Below are positions 51,199 to 62,828 of a stretch of 64,000 nucleotides of DNA, in pieces (positions within the stretch are counted from its first letter, which is position 1; every line of letters begins with the position of its first letter). Made by a program: the position numbers and the translations under genes. Source of the stretch: Streptomyces sp. NL15-2K (GTDB lineage: Bacteria > Actinomycetota > Actinomycetes > Streptomycetales > Streptomycetaceae); contig NZ_CP130630.1 of assembly GCF_030551255.1 (NCBI RefSeq), positions 11,469,001-11,533,000 on the forward strand, given 5' to 3'. The notes under the pieces were generated by a model. It was not told where the DNA came from. It saw only the letters and a list, made by a program, of their open reading frames with translations, and searched no databases.

Positions 51199-52215
51199 GT
51201 GCGCTACGACCTGGACGATCTGCGGCTCTTCCTCGCCGTCGTGGCAGAGGGATCGATCACGGCGGGCGCCCGCCGCAGGCACCTGAGCCTGCCCTCGGCC
51301 AGCGCGCGGGTGCGGGCACTGGAGCACCACGCCGGTGTGACCTCGCTGATCCGCGGCCGACGAGGCGTACGGCCCACCCCGGCGGGCACGACCCTGGCCC
51401 GGCACGCCCGCGAGGTCCTCGACCGGACGGCCCGGCTCGACAGCGCCGTCGCCGGCTACACCCGGTCCCCGACGGCACCGCTGACCCTGCTGAGCGGCGG
51501 CTCCGCGATGCACCGGCTCGTGCCGCAGGCCCTGATCTCTTTCCTTCGCGCGCACCCGGACGTCGACGTCACGGTCCGCGAGAGCCGCACCCCGCACACC
51601 GTGCGCAGGCTCGCCGACGGCGAGGCGGACCTCGGGGTCGTCGTCGACGACGAGGCCCGCGACTGCGGCCTCGACATGGAGCCCCTCGGCGACGACTCCC
51701 TCGTCGTGATCGGTCAGCGCGGCGGGATTCTCGCCGGCCGGACCGCGGTGACCTACAGCGAGGCGGCCGAGCACCCACTCGTCGGGCTCGACGCCGACTC
51801 CTCGCTGCGCCGCTGGATCGAGCAGCACCTCGGTCCCCACGCCCCGGTGGCGCGCTACCGCACCACCGCCGCCGACCTCAACGTCCTGGTCGCCCTCGCG
51901 GCAGCCGGCGTCGGGCTCGCCGTCGTACCGCGCCGCGCCCTCGACCCGAGCCGGCCACTCGACGTGTGCGCACTGCGGGACACCTGGGCGCGGCGCTGCC
52001 TTCTGCTGGCCTGGGGCGTCAAAGAACGGCCCGCGTCCGCCGCCGCGCTTGCCGGACATCTGCGTCAGGCCGCCCTGTCCGAGCCGGCCGGCCCAGGCGA
52101 AGAGCTACCGGGCCCGCTTCGGCGTCCACGACCCGGGGGCGGGTCGGGCGGACCCGAGACGCGCCCGGAGCGCGGTGAGCGTGAGATGCGGATTGTCGTC
52201 GCGCCAGATGAGTGA
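51199..52215 (+). CDS. LysR-family regulator next to TauE gene
   Basis: The product has 338 aa from GTG 51199, with TAGGCT 7 bp upstream, so the message is probably leaderless. The winged helix reads YDLDDLRLFLAVVAEGSITA, then SLPSASARVRALEHHAGVTS. The effector domain ends near residue 290 (LLAWGVKERPASAAALAGHL). The last 45 residues (GPLRRPRPGGGSGGPETRPE) lie antisense to a LysR pseudogene and look like read-through after loss of the original stop. Divergent from the TauE gene, its likely target. Confidence 0.83.
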   Translation: MRYDLDDLRLFLAVVAEGSITAGARRRHLSLPSASARVRALEHHAGVTSLIRGRRGVRPTPAGTTLARHAREVLDRTARLDSAVAGYTRSPTAPLTLLSGGSAMHRLVPQALISFLRAHPDVDVTVRESRTPHTVRRLADGEADLGVVVDDEARDCGLDMEPLGDDSLVVIGQRGGILAGRTAVTYSEAAEHPLVGLDADSSLRRWIEQHLGPHAPVARYRTTAADLNVLVALAAAGVGLAVVPRRALDPSRPLDVCALRDTWARRCLLLAWGVKERPASAAALAGHLRQAALSEPAGPGEELPGPLRRPRPGGGSGGPETRPERGEREMRIVVAPDE

Positions 52216-52451
52216 GTGCGGGTACACCGGTGTCGGGTCCTGTACGGGGATGCGCCGCAGGTCCTCGTCGGCGGGCCGGACGAGGCGGGTCCGTTCGCCG
52301 ACGAAGGTCGCCCGTGTCGCGGGGAGCCGGCGATCGGGTCCAGGAGCGGCTCGATGCCGAAGTCCGGCCGGTCGCCTCCATGGTGTGCCCGAACTCGGCG
52401 GCGAGGTCGTCGTAGAAGGCGACCGGCCGCGACCGACCGCGTGGCCCGCAC
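52105..52451 (-). pseudogene. Frameshifted C-terminal remnant of a LysR-family regulator
   Basis: Three successive minus-strand frames give one LysR effector domain: RPVAFYDDLAAEFGHTMEAT, then DFGIEPLLDPIAGSP, then GERTRLVRPADEDLRRIPVQ followed by VYPHSLIWRDDNPHLTLTAL to a stop at 52105. Two frameshifts occur within about 60 bp. The helix-turn-helix is missing. The gene tail overlaps the C-terminal tail of the plus-strand LysR gene. Confidence 0.7.
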
Positions 52452-52499
52452 CCTTGTCCGAGTGGTCGGTCGCTGTTGGGCACCCTGCCTGGCGCAGCC

Positions 52500-53255
52500 C
52501 TAGGCCCCCGCGCCACTGCCCGAAGAGCCCGGCTTCTGCCCGTCCCGGAAGCCATGGCCGGGGTGGCCGGGGCGGTCAGGGAACTTGCCGCGCCAGTCGC
52601 CGGAGCCCTTCCGCTCCTCCCAGGTGCCCGACAGGACTCGCGTGGCGGTCCTGGTGCCGTCACCGGAGCGGGTGCCGACCAGGTGGACCGTGTCGCCGTC
52701 CTTGAGGGCGTCGGTGCCCGACGTGTCGTCGGCGAAGACCTTCGTGTCCGAGTCCACGGTCCACTCCCACACGGCCCCGTCCTCGCTCTTGACCGTGACC
52801 TGGTCGCCGTCCACCTTCTCCACGGTGCCCCGCTGCCAGATCCGGACGACCCAGTCGCCGCTCTCGCGGTCCTTCACGGTCGACTCGCCGTGCACCGCGT
52901 CCGAGCCGAGGAACCACGGCCCGCGGCCGTGCCGGTCGCCAGGGCCGTCCGGTGACGGTGACGCGGAGCCGGAGGCCGCGGCCAGGGCCTCGTCACCCGA
53001 GTTGCCCGAGTGCCCCGAGGTGGCGGCGTAGGCGACCGTGCTGCCGAGGGCCAGGACGGCGACCGCGGTCGCCGCGACGACCGTGCGGGCCCTGGCGGAC
53101 CGCCGCCGCCACAGCCCGCGCACGGCCGCGCCCGTCGTACGCTCCGGTTCCGCTCCGCCGGGACCCACGAGCAGCTCCCGGTGCGCGCCCGGCTCGGCGG
53201 GCAGGTCGGGCGGCCCGCCGCCGGCGATGTGCTCCTGCTCCGGATCGTGCGTCAC
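52500..53255 (-). CDS. Membrane-anchored extracellular protein with DUF5666-like domain
   Basis: The product has 251 aa starting GTG with GGGGAG 6 bp upstream. A cytoplasmic head of about 55 residues precedes a single membrane segment (ARTVVAATAVAVLALGSTVA), then a Ser/Asp-rich linker and a small beta domain near 125-225 (VVRIWQRGTVEKVDGDQVTV, ALKDGDTVHLVGTRSGDGTR) resembling DUF5666. The C-terminal 25 residues are Gly/Lys/Arg-rich. The function is unknown. It sits at the start of a conserved-looking operon direction, with an unusual repeated palindrome in its upstream region. Confidence 0.7.
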   Translation of the reverse strand: MTHDPEQEHIAGGGPPDLPAEPGAHRELLVGPGGAEPERTTGAAVRGLWRRRSARARTVVAATAVAVLALGSTVAYAATSGHSGNSGDEALAAASGSASPSPDGPGDRHGRGPWFLGSDAVHGESTVKDRESGDWVVRIWQRGTVEKVDGDQVTVKSEDGAVWEWTVDSDTKVFADDTSGTDALKDGDTVHLVGTRSGDGTRTATRVLSGTWEERKGSGDWRGKFPDRPGHPGHGFRDGQKPGSSGSGAGA

Positions 53256-53369
53256 GACTCGCTCCCCTCGGCCACGGCACCCGGCGTCCGCGCTGCCAAG
53301 TCCTGCTGTGATTGTGGGATGCGGGCGATAAGGAGCAGGTAATCGGTTCCTGTGAGGATCGCGCGCCCC

Positions 53370-53416
53370 TCACTGACGTCACACGTGACTAAGGTCACTG
53401 ACGTCACACGTGACTA
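53370..53416. repeat. Two 22-bp direct repeats, each with palindromic GTCAC-AC-GTGAC core
   Basis: Copies at 53370-53391 and 53395-53416 are identical, with 3 bp between (25-bp period). Each contains TGACGTCA and GTCACACGTGAC. The second copy includes the stop codon of the SpoIIE gene. They lie 115-160 bp upstream of the membrane protein gene at 53255. A tandem binding site for a dimeric repressor or activator is the simplest reading. Confidence 0.55.
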
Positions 53417-55504
53417 GGGCCGGTCCTCGTCCGGCGTCTGCACCCGGGCGATGAGCAGCGCCACGTCGTCGGAGTTGTCCGGTTGGTGCAGGGTGCGCAG
53501 CAGGAGGTCGCAGACCTCCTCCAGGGGGCGGTCCGGACCGTCGAGGAGGGTCAGGAGGGCGCTGAGGCGTTCGTCGAGGGGGTGCTGCCGGGTCTCGACG
53601 AGGCCGTCGGTGTAGAACACCAGCCGGTCGCCGGGGTCGAGACCGACGGTGGTGGTGGAGAAGGCGACGCCGCCCACGCCCAGCGGCACGCCGGTGGGCA
53701 GGTCGAGCAGCTCCGGGGGACGGCCGGCGCGCAGCCGGGCCGGCGGCAGGTGCCCGGCGTTGGCGATCCGGCACTGTCGCAGGGCGGGGTCGTGGATGGC
53801 GTACACGCAGGTGGCGATGGAGTGGTCCAGGCCCTCGGTGATCTTGTCGAGGTGTTCCAGGAGCCGGGCGGGGTCGAGGTCGAGAGAGGCCAGGGTGGTC
53901 GTCGCGGTGCGCAGCCGGCCCATGGTCGCGGCGGCGGTGATGCCGCTGCCCATCACGTCACCCACCACGAGCGCGGTCTTGCCGCCGTCCAGCGGGATCA
54001 CGTCGAACCAGTCGCCGCCGACCTCTGCGGTGGCGCCGGCGGGCTGGTAGCGGGAGGCGACCTCCAGTCCGCCGATCACGGGCGGGTGGCTGGGCAGCAG
54101 GCTGCGCTGCAGGGTGAGGGCGGTGTCGCGGGCGTTCTGGTACCAGCGGGCGTTGTCGATCTGCACCGCCGCACGGGAGGCCAGCTCGCGCGCCAGCAGC
54201 AGGTCGTCCTCGCCGAACGGCAGCGGGTTGCGGGCGCGTTTGAGGTCGAGGGCGCCGAGCACCTCGCCGCGCGCGATCAGCGGGACGGCCAGATAGGAGT
54301 GCACGCCCGCCCGGGCCAGCAGCTCGGCCGCCTCCTCGGAACGCGCGATGCGCGGCAGGTCCTTGCCTCCGACCCGCTCCACCAGGACGGGTCGGCCCGT
54401 GCGGACGCACTCCGTGACCAGGCGGTCCGAGGCGTACCGGGCGACCTGCCCGGGCGGGTCGGCCGCGCTCAGGGCGTCCGGGGCGCGGTCCGCCTCGACG
54501 GCCAGCGTGCTGATCACCGCGGGATCGGCGGGGCCGAGGGTGCTGGGCCTGCCCTGCACCACCGCCTCCAGCAGGTCCACGGCCGCGACGTCGGCGAGGT
54601 CGGGCACGGCGACCTCGGCCAGCTCGCGGGCGGTGCGGTCCAGGTCGAGGGTGGTGCCGATGCGGGCGGAGGCGTCCGCGACCAGGGCCAGACGCCGCCG
54701 GGCGGCCTCCGCCTCGACGGCGGCCACGTGCTGCTCGGTGACGTCCTCCACCGAGACGGCCACGCCCAGCGCGGTGCCGAGCGAGTCCTCCAGCCGGTAG
54801 AGCGAGAGCGACCAGGCGTGTTCCTCGTCCGGGTCGGCCGGTGTGCGGCCGACGATCCGCTGATCGACGACCGCCCGGCCGGTCTCCAGCACCTGACGCG
54901 CCGCCGACTCGATGGCGTCGGCGTCGAGATGCGGCAGGACCTCGCGGATCGTCCGCCCGATGTGCTCCTCGGCCGGTATGCCGTTGAGCCGCTCCAGCGC
55001 CGGGTTGACCGAGACGTACCGCAGATCGGTGTCCAGTACCGCCAGCCCGATCGGGGACTGCGTGACCATCCGCGTCGACAGCGCCACGTCCCGCTCCAGC
55101 CGCCGTACGGTCGACTGGTCGGCGGCGAGGCCCAGGGCGTAGACATCGCCCCGGTCGTCCAGCAGCCGCATGTTGCGGAACTCCACGAGCCGCGTGCTGC
55201 CGTCCTTGCGCCGGACGGGAAAGGCTCCGGCCCAGCCCTCGCCGGTCTCCATGACGTCGGCGAACAGCTTGACGACCAGATCGACGTGCTGCTCGTGGAC
55301 CATGATCCGAGCGGCGTACTGGCCGAGCGCCTCCTGCGCCGTGTAGCCGAACAGCTCCTCGGCCTGCGGGCTCCACAGCGTGATGCGTCCCTCGGCGTCC
55401 AGAACCACCGAGGCCACGCCGAGCACGTCGAGCAGCCCGCTGGGCCGCACCGGCCCGCGCACCGGCTCTCCGCCCTCCGGTACCGGAATTCCGGCTGCTC
55501 TCAT
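53414..55504 (-). CDS. PAS - PAS - GAF - SpoIIE serine phosphatase
   Basis: The product has 696 aa from ATG 55504. Two PAS domains (about 25-140: VVLDAEGRITLWSPQAEELF; about 155-280: GLAVLDTDLRYVSVNPALER) are followed by a GAF domain (about 290-485, HSYLAVPLIARGEVLGALDL) and a PP2C SpoIIE phosphatase (about 495-690: GGDWFDVIPLDGGKTALVVG, FYTDGLVETRQHPLDERL). Unlike 33060-36020 it has no C-terminal ATPase domain. Such proteins dephosphorylate anti-anti-sigma factors. Longer starts (TTG 55579, GTG 55537 or 55513) are possible. Confidence 0.88.
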   Translation of the reverse strand: MRAAGIPVPEGGEPVRGPVRPSGLLDVLGVASVVLDAEGRITLWSPQAEELFGYTAQEALGQYAARIMVHEQHVDLVVKLFADVMETGEGWAGAFPVRRKDGSTRLVEFRNMRLLDDRGDVYALGLAADQSTVRRLERDVALSTRMVTQSPIGLAVLDTDLRYVSVNPALERLNGIPAEEHIGRTIREVLPHLDADAIESAARQVLETGRAVVDQRIVGRTPADPDEEHAWSLSLYRLEDSLGTALGVAVSVEDVTEQHVAAVEAEAARRRLALVADASARIGTTLDLDRTARELAEVAVPDLADVAAVDLLEAVVQGRPSTLGPADPAVISTLAVEADRAPDALSAADPPGQVARYASDRLVTECVRTGRPVLVERVGGKDLPRIARSEEAAELLARAGVHSYLAVPLIARGEVLGALDLKRARNPLPFGEDDLLLARELASRAAVQIDNARWYQNARDTALTLQRSLLPSHPPVIGGLEVASRYQPAGATAEVGGDWFDVIPLDGGKTALVVGDVMGSGITAAATMGRLRTATTTLASLDLDPARLLEHLDKITEGLDHSIATCVYAIHDPALRQCRIANAGHLPPARLRAGRPPELLDLPTGVPLGVGGVAFSTTTVGLDPGDRLVFYTDGLVETRQHPLDERLSALLTLLDGPDRPLEEVCDLLLRTLHQPDNSDDVALLIARVQTPDEDRP

Positions 55505-56209
55505 GCCCCGCACCGCCTTCGCCGATCCTCGCGGCACGCCGTTCCCCCGTGCCGACTCCCCTTGTTCTACCGCGCTCAACCGTCACCGCGACGCCGCCGT
55601 CGGCTTTTACCACCATCCCTCAATACGGCGGCGGCCGTCCGGCAAAGCCACACCGAGACCGTAGCCGAGCCGACGACCACCGTCCCGCTGATTGGTCTGT
55701 ACATGACCGTCGTGTCGGTGACTATCGCGACCGGTCGGACTGTCCGCCGACCGCGCCCACCCCCACCGAGGAGTCGCCTCCCGGCCGGGACCTCGACCGA
55801 GGTGAGGCCCTGGCTGCTGCTGGTCTTCCCGACCCCCGGCGTCAACCCGAGCACCTCGCCGTCGGCGAACCTCCCGCAGGCGGCCACCGTCCGCCTGGAC
55901 CACGCCGTGCGTGACGTAGACGTACAGGGCTGCGACTTCTCCGGTCCCACCCGCCGCTTCACGCGGAGTTGAGGTCCGCCCAGGCGGTGGGGGCCGCCGA
56001 CGGCCCGTCCGGAAATGAGTGCCGGCACCGATGGTGACGCCCGTCGCGGGGATGCGACGGTGGCGGGAAGGCCGAGATCTCGCGTCCCCGGGACGCCCGG
56101 CGGCACCCGGCCCCCGGCACTCGGCACGACCTCGGACGAAGGAGGATCCGTATCCACCCCCGTGAAGTGAAGCCCGTCCGGCGCTCGGCGCGGTCCGAGG
56201 AGGTGACCC
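55505..56209. other. Intergenic region without a confident gene
   Basis: A short plus-strand frame at 55703-55972 (89 codons, beginning MTVVSVTIATGRTVRRPRPP) has no recognisable family and a skewed, repeat-poor composition, so I do not call it a gene. A GGTC-TGTACAT-GACC dyad at 55694-55708 sits directly over its start. The rest holds a strong GAGGAGGTGA ribosome site for the antiporter at its end and nothing else I recognise. Confidence 0.4.
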
Positions 56210-57511
56210 GTGGGACATGCTGACACCCTGCTCGCCATGGGCGGCGCCTTCCTGGCCGCCGCGTTCCTCGCCCGCCTCGGCGGCAGGATCGGATTGCCCA
56301 CGATCCCGCTGTTCATGCTCGCCGGCATCCTGCTCGGCCCGCACACGCCGGGCCTGGTCCTGGTCGAGGACGCGCACGACTTCGAGATGCTCTCCGCGCT
56401 CGGGCTGGTGCTGTTGCTGTTCTACCTGGGCCTGGAGTTCCATCTCGACGACCTCAGGAGCGGCGGCAAGCGCCTGCTGACCGCGGGCGGGACGTATCTG
56501 CTGCTGAACGTCGGCGCGGGCCTCGGCTTCGGGTTCGCGCTGGACTGGGGGACGCGGGAGGCGCTGGTGCTCGCCGGTGTCCTGGGCATCTCCTCGTCCG
56601 CCATCGTCACCAAGATCCTCATCGACCTGGGCCGTATCGGCCGCCCGGAGACCCGCCTGATCCTGGGCGTGATCGTGGTGGAGGACATCTTCCTCGCGCT
56701 GTACCTCGCGGCCCTGCAACCGGTCCTCAGCGGTGCCCAGGGCATGGGAGAAGTGGTCCTGCAGGCGGGCAAGGCGTTCGCCTTCCTGCTGGTGCTGGCC
56801 GCCGCGGCCCGGTACGGCACCCGGTGGGTCGGCCGGCTCATCCAGGTCCGCGACGACGAACTGCTGGTCATCAGCTTCCTCGGCGCCGCGGTCCTCGTCG
56901 CCGGTGTCTCCGAGGTCCTCGGGGTCGCCGACGCCATCGGCGCCTTCATGGTGGGCCTGATCCTGGCCGGCACGCCGTCCGGGCCGCGCATCCGCGAGCT
57001 GGTGCATCCGCTGCGCGACGCCTTCGCGGCCATCTTCTTCTTCGCCTTCGGGCTCGCCATCGACCCTTCGGTCGTCGCGTCCGTCGCCGGACCGGTCGCC
57101 GCCGCGGCAGCGCTGACCGTGGTGATGAACGTCGCCGCGGGCCTGCTCGTCGCCCGCCTGTACCACTACGGTGCCGAGCCCGCCGCGGACATCGCCACGA
57201 CGCTCGTGGCCCGCGGTGAGTTCGCGTTGATCCTCGCCGCCATGGCCACCAGCGCGGGGCTCGACGCACGCCTGGCCCCGTTCATCGCGGGCTACGTCCT
57301 CGTGCTGGCCGTTCTCGGTCCCGTCGCCGCCGGACGCGCCCACCTGCTCGCCCGCGCCCTGCGCTTCATCACACGCCCGGCTGTCCCGGGGCGCGAGGGC
57401 CCGTCGCGGCGGCCCGGCGCGGGAACCGGCCGACGCCGCCGACCCGTACCGGACGGACGACGACGTGATGTCGGCGTCGGCCTCCGGCAACCTGCCGGCG
57501 GAGGCGGCTGA
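56210..57511 (+). CDS. Monovalent cation:proton antiporter, CPA2/KefB-like
   Basis: The product has 433 aa starting GTG, with GAGGAGGTGACCC upstream. About twelve membrane segments cover residues 1-390. Family patterns include LARLGGRIGLPTIPLFMLAG, LFYLGLEFHLDDLRSGGKRL, GISSSAIVTKILIDLGRIGR and AFFVGLILAG-like text AFMVGLILAGTPSGPRIREL. It exchanges K+ or Na+ for H+ across the membrane. The C-terminal 45 residues are highly basic (GRRRRPVPDGRRRDVG). The usual cytosolic TrkA/KhtT-type regulatory subunit is not encoded beside it. Confidence 0.88.
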   Translation: MGHADTLLAMGGAFLAAAFLARLGGRIGLPTIPLFMLAGILLGPHTPGLVLVEDAHDFEMLSALGLVLLLFYLGLEFHLDDLRSGGKRLLTAGGTYLLLNVGAGLGFGFALDWGTREALVLAGVLGISSSAIVTKILIDLGRIGRPETRLILGVIVVEDIFLALYLAALQPVLSGAQGMGEVVLQAGKAFAFLLVLAAAARYGTRWVGRLIQVRDDELLVISFLGAAVLVAGVSEVLGVADAIGAFMVGLILAGTPSGPRIRELVHPLRDAFAAIFFFAFGLAIDPSVVASVAGPVAAAAALTVVMNVAAGLLVARLYHYGAEPAADIATTLVARGEFALILAAMATSAGLDARLAPFIAGYVLVLAVLGPVAAGRAHLLARALRFITRPAVPGREGPSRRPGAGTGRRRRPVPDGRRRDVGVGLRQPAGGGG

Positions 57512-57707
57512 CCGCTAGTGCCCGCTCTCGCGGCGGGTCCGCGGATGCGGGACTGCCGGAGTTCGGCCGGGACGGCCGCGGTGGGTGGGGCAGGAGGCCG
57601 CACGAAGGACGGGACAGCGCGGTGAGGGAGCCGGGCGAGGCCTGCCGGGGGCGGTGGGCGACGCCCGGCCGGCTCCCATCGGCCTGTCAGCGCGACACGG
57701 AGGAACC

Positions 57708-57985
57708 ATGCCCCAGTCCGACGACGAACGTCTGGTCGATCTCGAAGCGTGGCTCGAGCACGACGATCCCCGGTTCGCCCGGGCGCTGGGCGCCGGCCGA
57801 CCCGCTCGACCCCGCGAATACCGGCGTACCGGCGTACCGGCGTCTGGTGGACGCTGGCCGTCGCCGTGACCGCGCTGACGACCGGCGTGGCTCTGGCCGC
57901 CGGCCTCCTCATCGCCACGGGCCTGGTCCTCGCAGGCATCGCCGCCGAGTTGTCCGACCCCCATCGCGGCCGACCGCGGCCGTGA
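57708..57985 (+). pseudogene. DUF3040-type membrane protein gene frameshifted by a TACCGGCG x3 repeat
   Basis: ATG 57708 follows GGAGGAACC. The first frame reads MPQSDDERLVDLEAWLEHDD, PRFARALGAG, then stops early at 57869. The second frame carries WWTLAVAVTALTTGVALAAG followed by LLIATGLVLAGIAAEL, two membrane helices expected of DUF3040. The switch falls in three tandem copies of TACCGGCG (57819-57842). With two copies the frame continues as REYRRTGVWWTLAVAVTALT, giving an intact 89-aa protein. This looks like slippage at an 8-bp repeat. The family is small, membrane-bound and of unknown function. Confidence 0.78.
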
Positions 57986-58151
57986 CATCGCTCGGCGTAC
58001 TCGATCCTCCAAACTGACGTGACCCGTTCGCGGAACAGAACGGGCACATCGGCCGGTAGTGCTCCACGGCATGTGGTGGTTTTCTGGGGATGCGGGCGGT
58101 TTCGCGGAGCGGCCGTGGTGCCGCGCCGCGGCCACGAGAGGAGCGATCACG

Positions 58152-58520
58152 ATGGACGGTGAGCGACCGCACCCGGAATCCGTCTCGGTGGAGATCAGCG
58201 GATGCAGCAAGGACGACGCCCGGATCGTGTTCGACACCCTGTGTGCCTGTTTCTCGTCCGACCGGTGCGCCGACGACGTACCCGAGGATCTCTCGCAGAC
58301 CCGCCCGACGGTGTGGCTCGGCACGTTCGACGTGGCCGACCCGCACGAGGGGGCCCGCCCCGCCCGGCTCTCGTCCTCCGTCATCGCCGACGTGCAGGGC
58401 GGATACTGGGCGGTCGACCGTTTCCGCACCACCCTGGACTCCCTGTTCTCCGTGCACGACCTGTCCACGGCCTCCGGAGACCAGGAGGAGGAACTGCACG
58501 TGAGGCTGGAGAGCCGGTGA
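58152..58520 (+). CDS. Small hypothetical actinomycete protein
   Basis: The product has 122 aa from ATG 58152, with AGGAG about 9 bp upstream. It reads VSVEISGCSKDDARIVFDTL, then CACFSSDRCADDVPEDLSQT and GGYWAVDRFRTTLDSLFSVH. Strong codon bias and an acidic character support a real gene. I recognise no family or catalytic motif. It is preceded by the frameshifted DUF3040 gene and is convergent with the M20 peptidase gene. Confidence 0.6.
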   Translation: MDGERPHPESVSVEISGCSKDDARIVFDTLCACFSSDRCADDVPEDLSQTRPTVWLGTFDVADPHEGARPARLSSSVIADVQGGYWAVDRFRTTLDSLFSVHDLSTASGDQEEELHVRLESR

Positions 58521-58523
58521 GCG

Positions 58524-59699
58524 CTATCCCTCCGCGCCGAGGAGGCTGAGCACGGCACGCCGGTAGACGGCGTGGACGCCGGGCAGGTCCGCGAGGCGGG
58601 CGCGTTCGTCCAGGCCGTGCAGTCCCTCGTACCGCACGCCGAAACCCGCGGTGGCCGGGATGCCCTCGCCCGCCAGCAGGTTGCCGATGTTGGACGGCCC
58701 GGCGGTCTTCGCCCGCACCGACAGGCCCTCCCGGGCGGCGGCGTCGAGGAGCGCGGCGGCGGGCTGCTCGTCCCCGGCCAGACGGAACGGCGGCCACGCG
58801 GCCACCGGAGTGATCGCGGTCGGCCGCGGGGCCGGCCACCGCGCGTCCAACTCGGCCACGACGGTACGGACCAGGCCCTCGGCGGCCCGGGCGTCGAAGG
58901 CCGGGGTGGTGCGGATGTCGACGCCCACCTCGCACAGGTCGGGGACCACCGAGAAGCCCTGACCGCCGTGGCAGGAGGTCACCGACAGCTTCGGCGGCAG
59001 CGGGAACTCGCCCTCCGCGGCGGGGAGTTCGGCGGCGTCGAGGAGGCCCACGAGACGGGCCGCGCGGGACACCGCGCCCACCGTCGACCGACTCGACCCC
59101 GAGTGGCCCGAGGCGCCGTGCACGGCGATCGTCGTCCGCCACAGCCCCCGCCCGCCGACCACGACCTCGTCCAGGCCCGGATAGCCGATCATCACCCCGG
59201 CCGGGCGGTGCGCGGCCGGGTCGGCGAGATAGGCACGGGCGCCGCCGAAGCCGCCGGTGTGCTCGTCGACGTCGAGCAGCACGGCGAGCCCGCCGCGCAG
59301 CGCGTCCCTGCGCACGTGCAGGTCGGCCGCGATGTGGCAGAACATCGCCGCGGCGAGCTTGGAGTCGGCAGCGCCCCTGCCCCGCAGCCATCCGTCGGCG
59401 ACATCGCCGCAGGCCGGGCCGAACGACCAGGCCGCCTCGTCGCCGTACGGGGCGGTGTCCACACAGGCGTCCAGCGCCCACCAGCGGCCCGGCCGGCCCC
59501 CGGCGACCTCCACCAGCAGGGCGACCGGGGCGCCCGGGTCGTCGTACAGGCGGCGACACGGGAGGTCATGGGCGGCGAGCCAGTCCTCCAGGACGGCGAG
59601 TACGGGGCCGTAGTCGTCGATTCCGGCCCGGCTCGGGCGCCGGATCAGTTCCTGGGCGAGTCGTACGACGGAGGCCGTCTGCTCAGGGGTGCCGCTCAC
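58524..59699 (-). CDS. M20-family metallopeptidase (ArgE/DapE type)
   Basis: The product has 391 aa from GTG 59699, with GGGAGA upstream. The M20 pattern is WWALDACVDTAPYGDEAAWS, GWLRGRGAADSKLAAAMFCH (metal-ligand Asp in the AADSK segment), LLDVDEHTGGFGGARAYLAD (catalytic E-H pair) and the dimerisation domain AVHGASGHSGSSRSTVGAVS. Substrate peptides or N-acyl amino acids are hydrolysed with two zinc ions. The C-terminal end KTAGPSNIGNLLAGEG supplies the remaining ligand region. The exact substrate is not clear. Confidence 0.85.
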   Translation of the reverse strand: MSGTPEQTASVVRLAQELIRRPSRAGIDDYGPVLAVLEDWLAAHDLPCRRLYDDPGAPVALLVEVAGGRPGRWWALDACVDTAPYGDEAAWSFGPACGDVADGWLRGRGAADSKLAAAMFCHIAADLHVRRDALRGGLAVLLDVDEHTGGFGGARAYLADPAAHRPAGVMIGYPGLDEVVVGGRGLWRTTIAVHGASGHSGSSRSTVGAVSRAARLVGLLDAAELPAAEGEFPLPPKLSVTSCHGGQGFSVVPDLCEVGVDIRTTPAFDARAAEGLVRTVVAELDARWPAPRPTAITPVAAWPPFRLAGDEQPAAALLDAAAREGLSVRAKTAGPSNIGNLLAGEGIPATAGFGVRYEGLHGLDERARLADLPGVHAVYRRAVLSLLGAEG

Positions 59700-59769
59700 A
59701 TCTCTCCCACGGGGTCGTCGCCAACCGGGCCGTTCTGGACCATACGACGGCCCGGCGGCGCCCCGCGGA

Positions 59770-62749
<2,980 letters not shown>

Positions 62750-62750
62750 G

Positions 62751-62808
62751 GCCCAGGGGCCGTTGCGAAAAGTGGCGCCTGCCGCGCGACGCCCAACGGC
62801 CCCTGGGC
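62751..62808 (+). terminator. Long perfect hairpin after fadH
   Basis: GCCCAGGGGCCGTTG (62751-62765) and CAACGGCCCCTGGGC (62794-62808) form a perfect 15-bp stem with a 28-nt loop beginning directly after the stop codon. It probably terminates fadH transcription and insulates the PadR promoter that follows. Confidence 0.75.
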
Positions 62809-62828
62809 GCGTCCCTAGGATTGCCTCC

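Noticed and set aside
55703..55972. 89-codon plus-strand ORF upstream of the antiporter
   Set aside because: No family resemblance, no ribosome site, and a composition unlike neighbouring genes.
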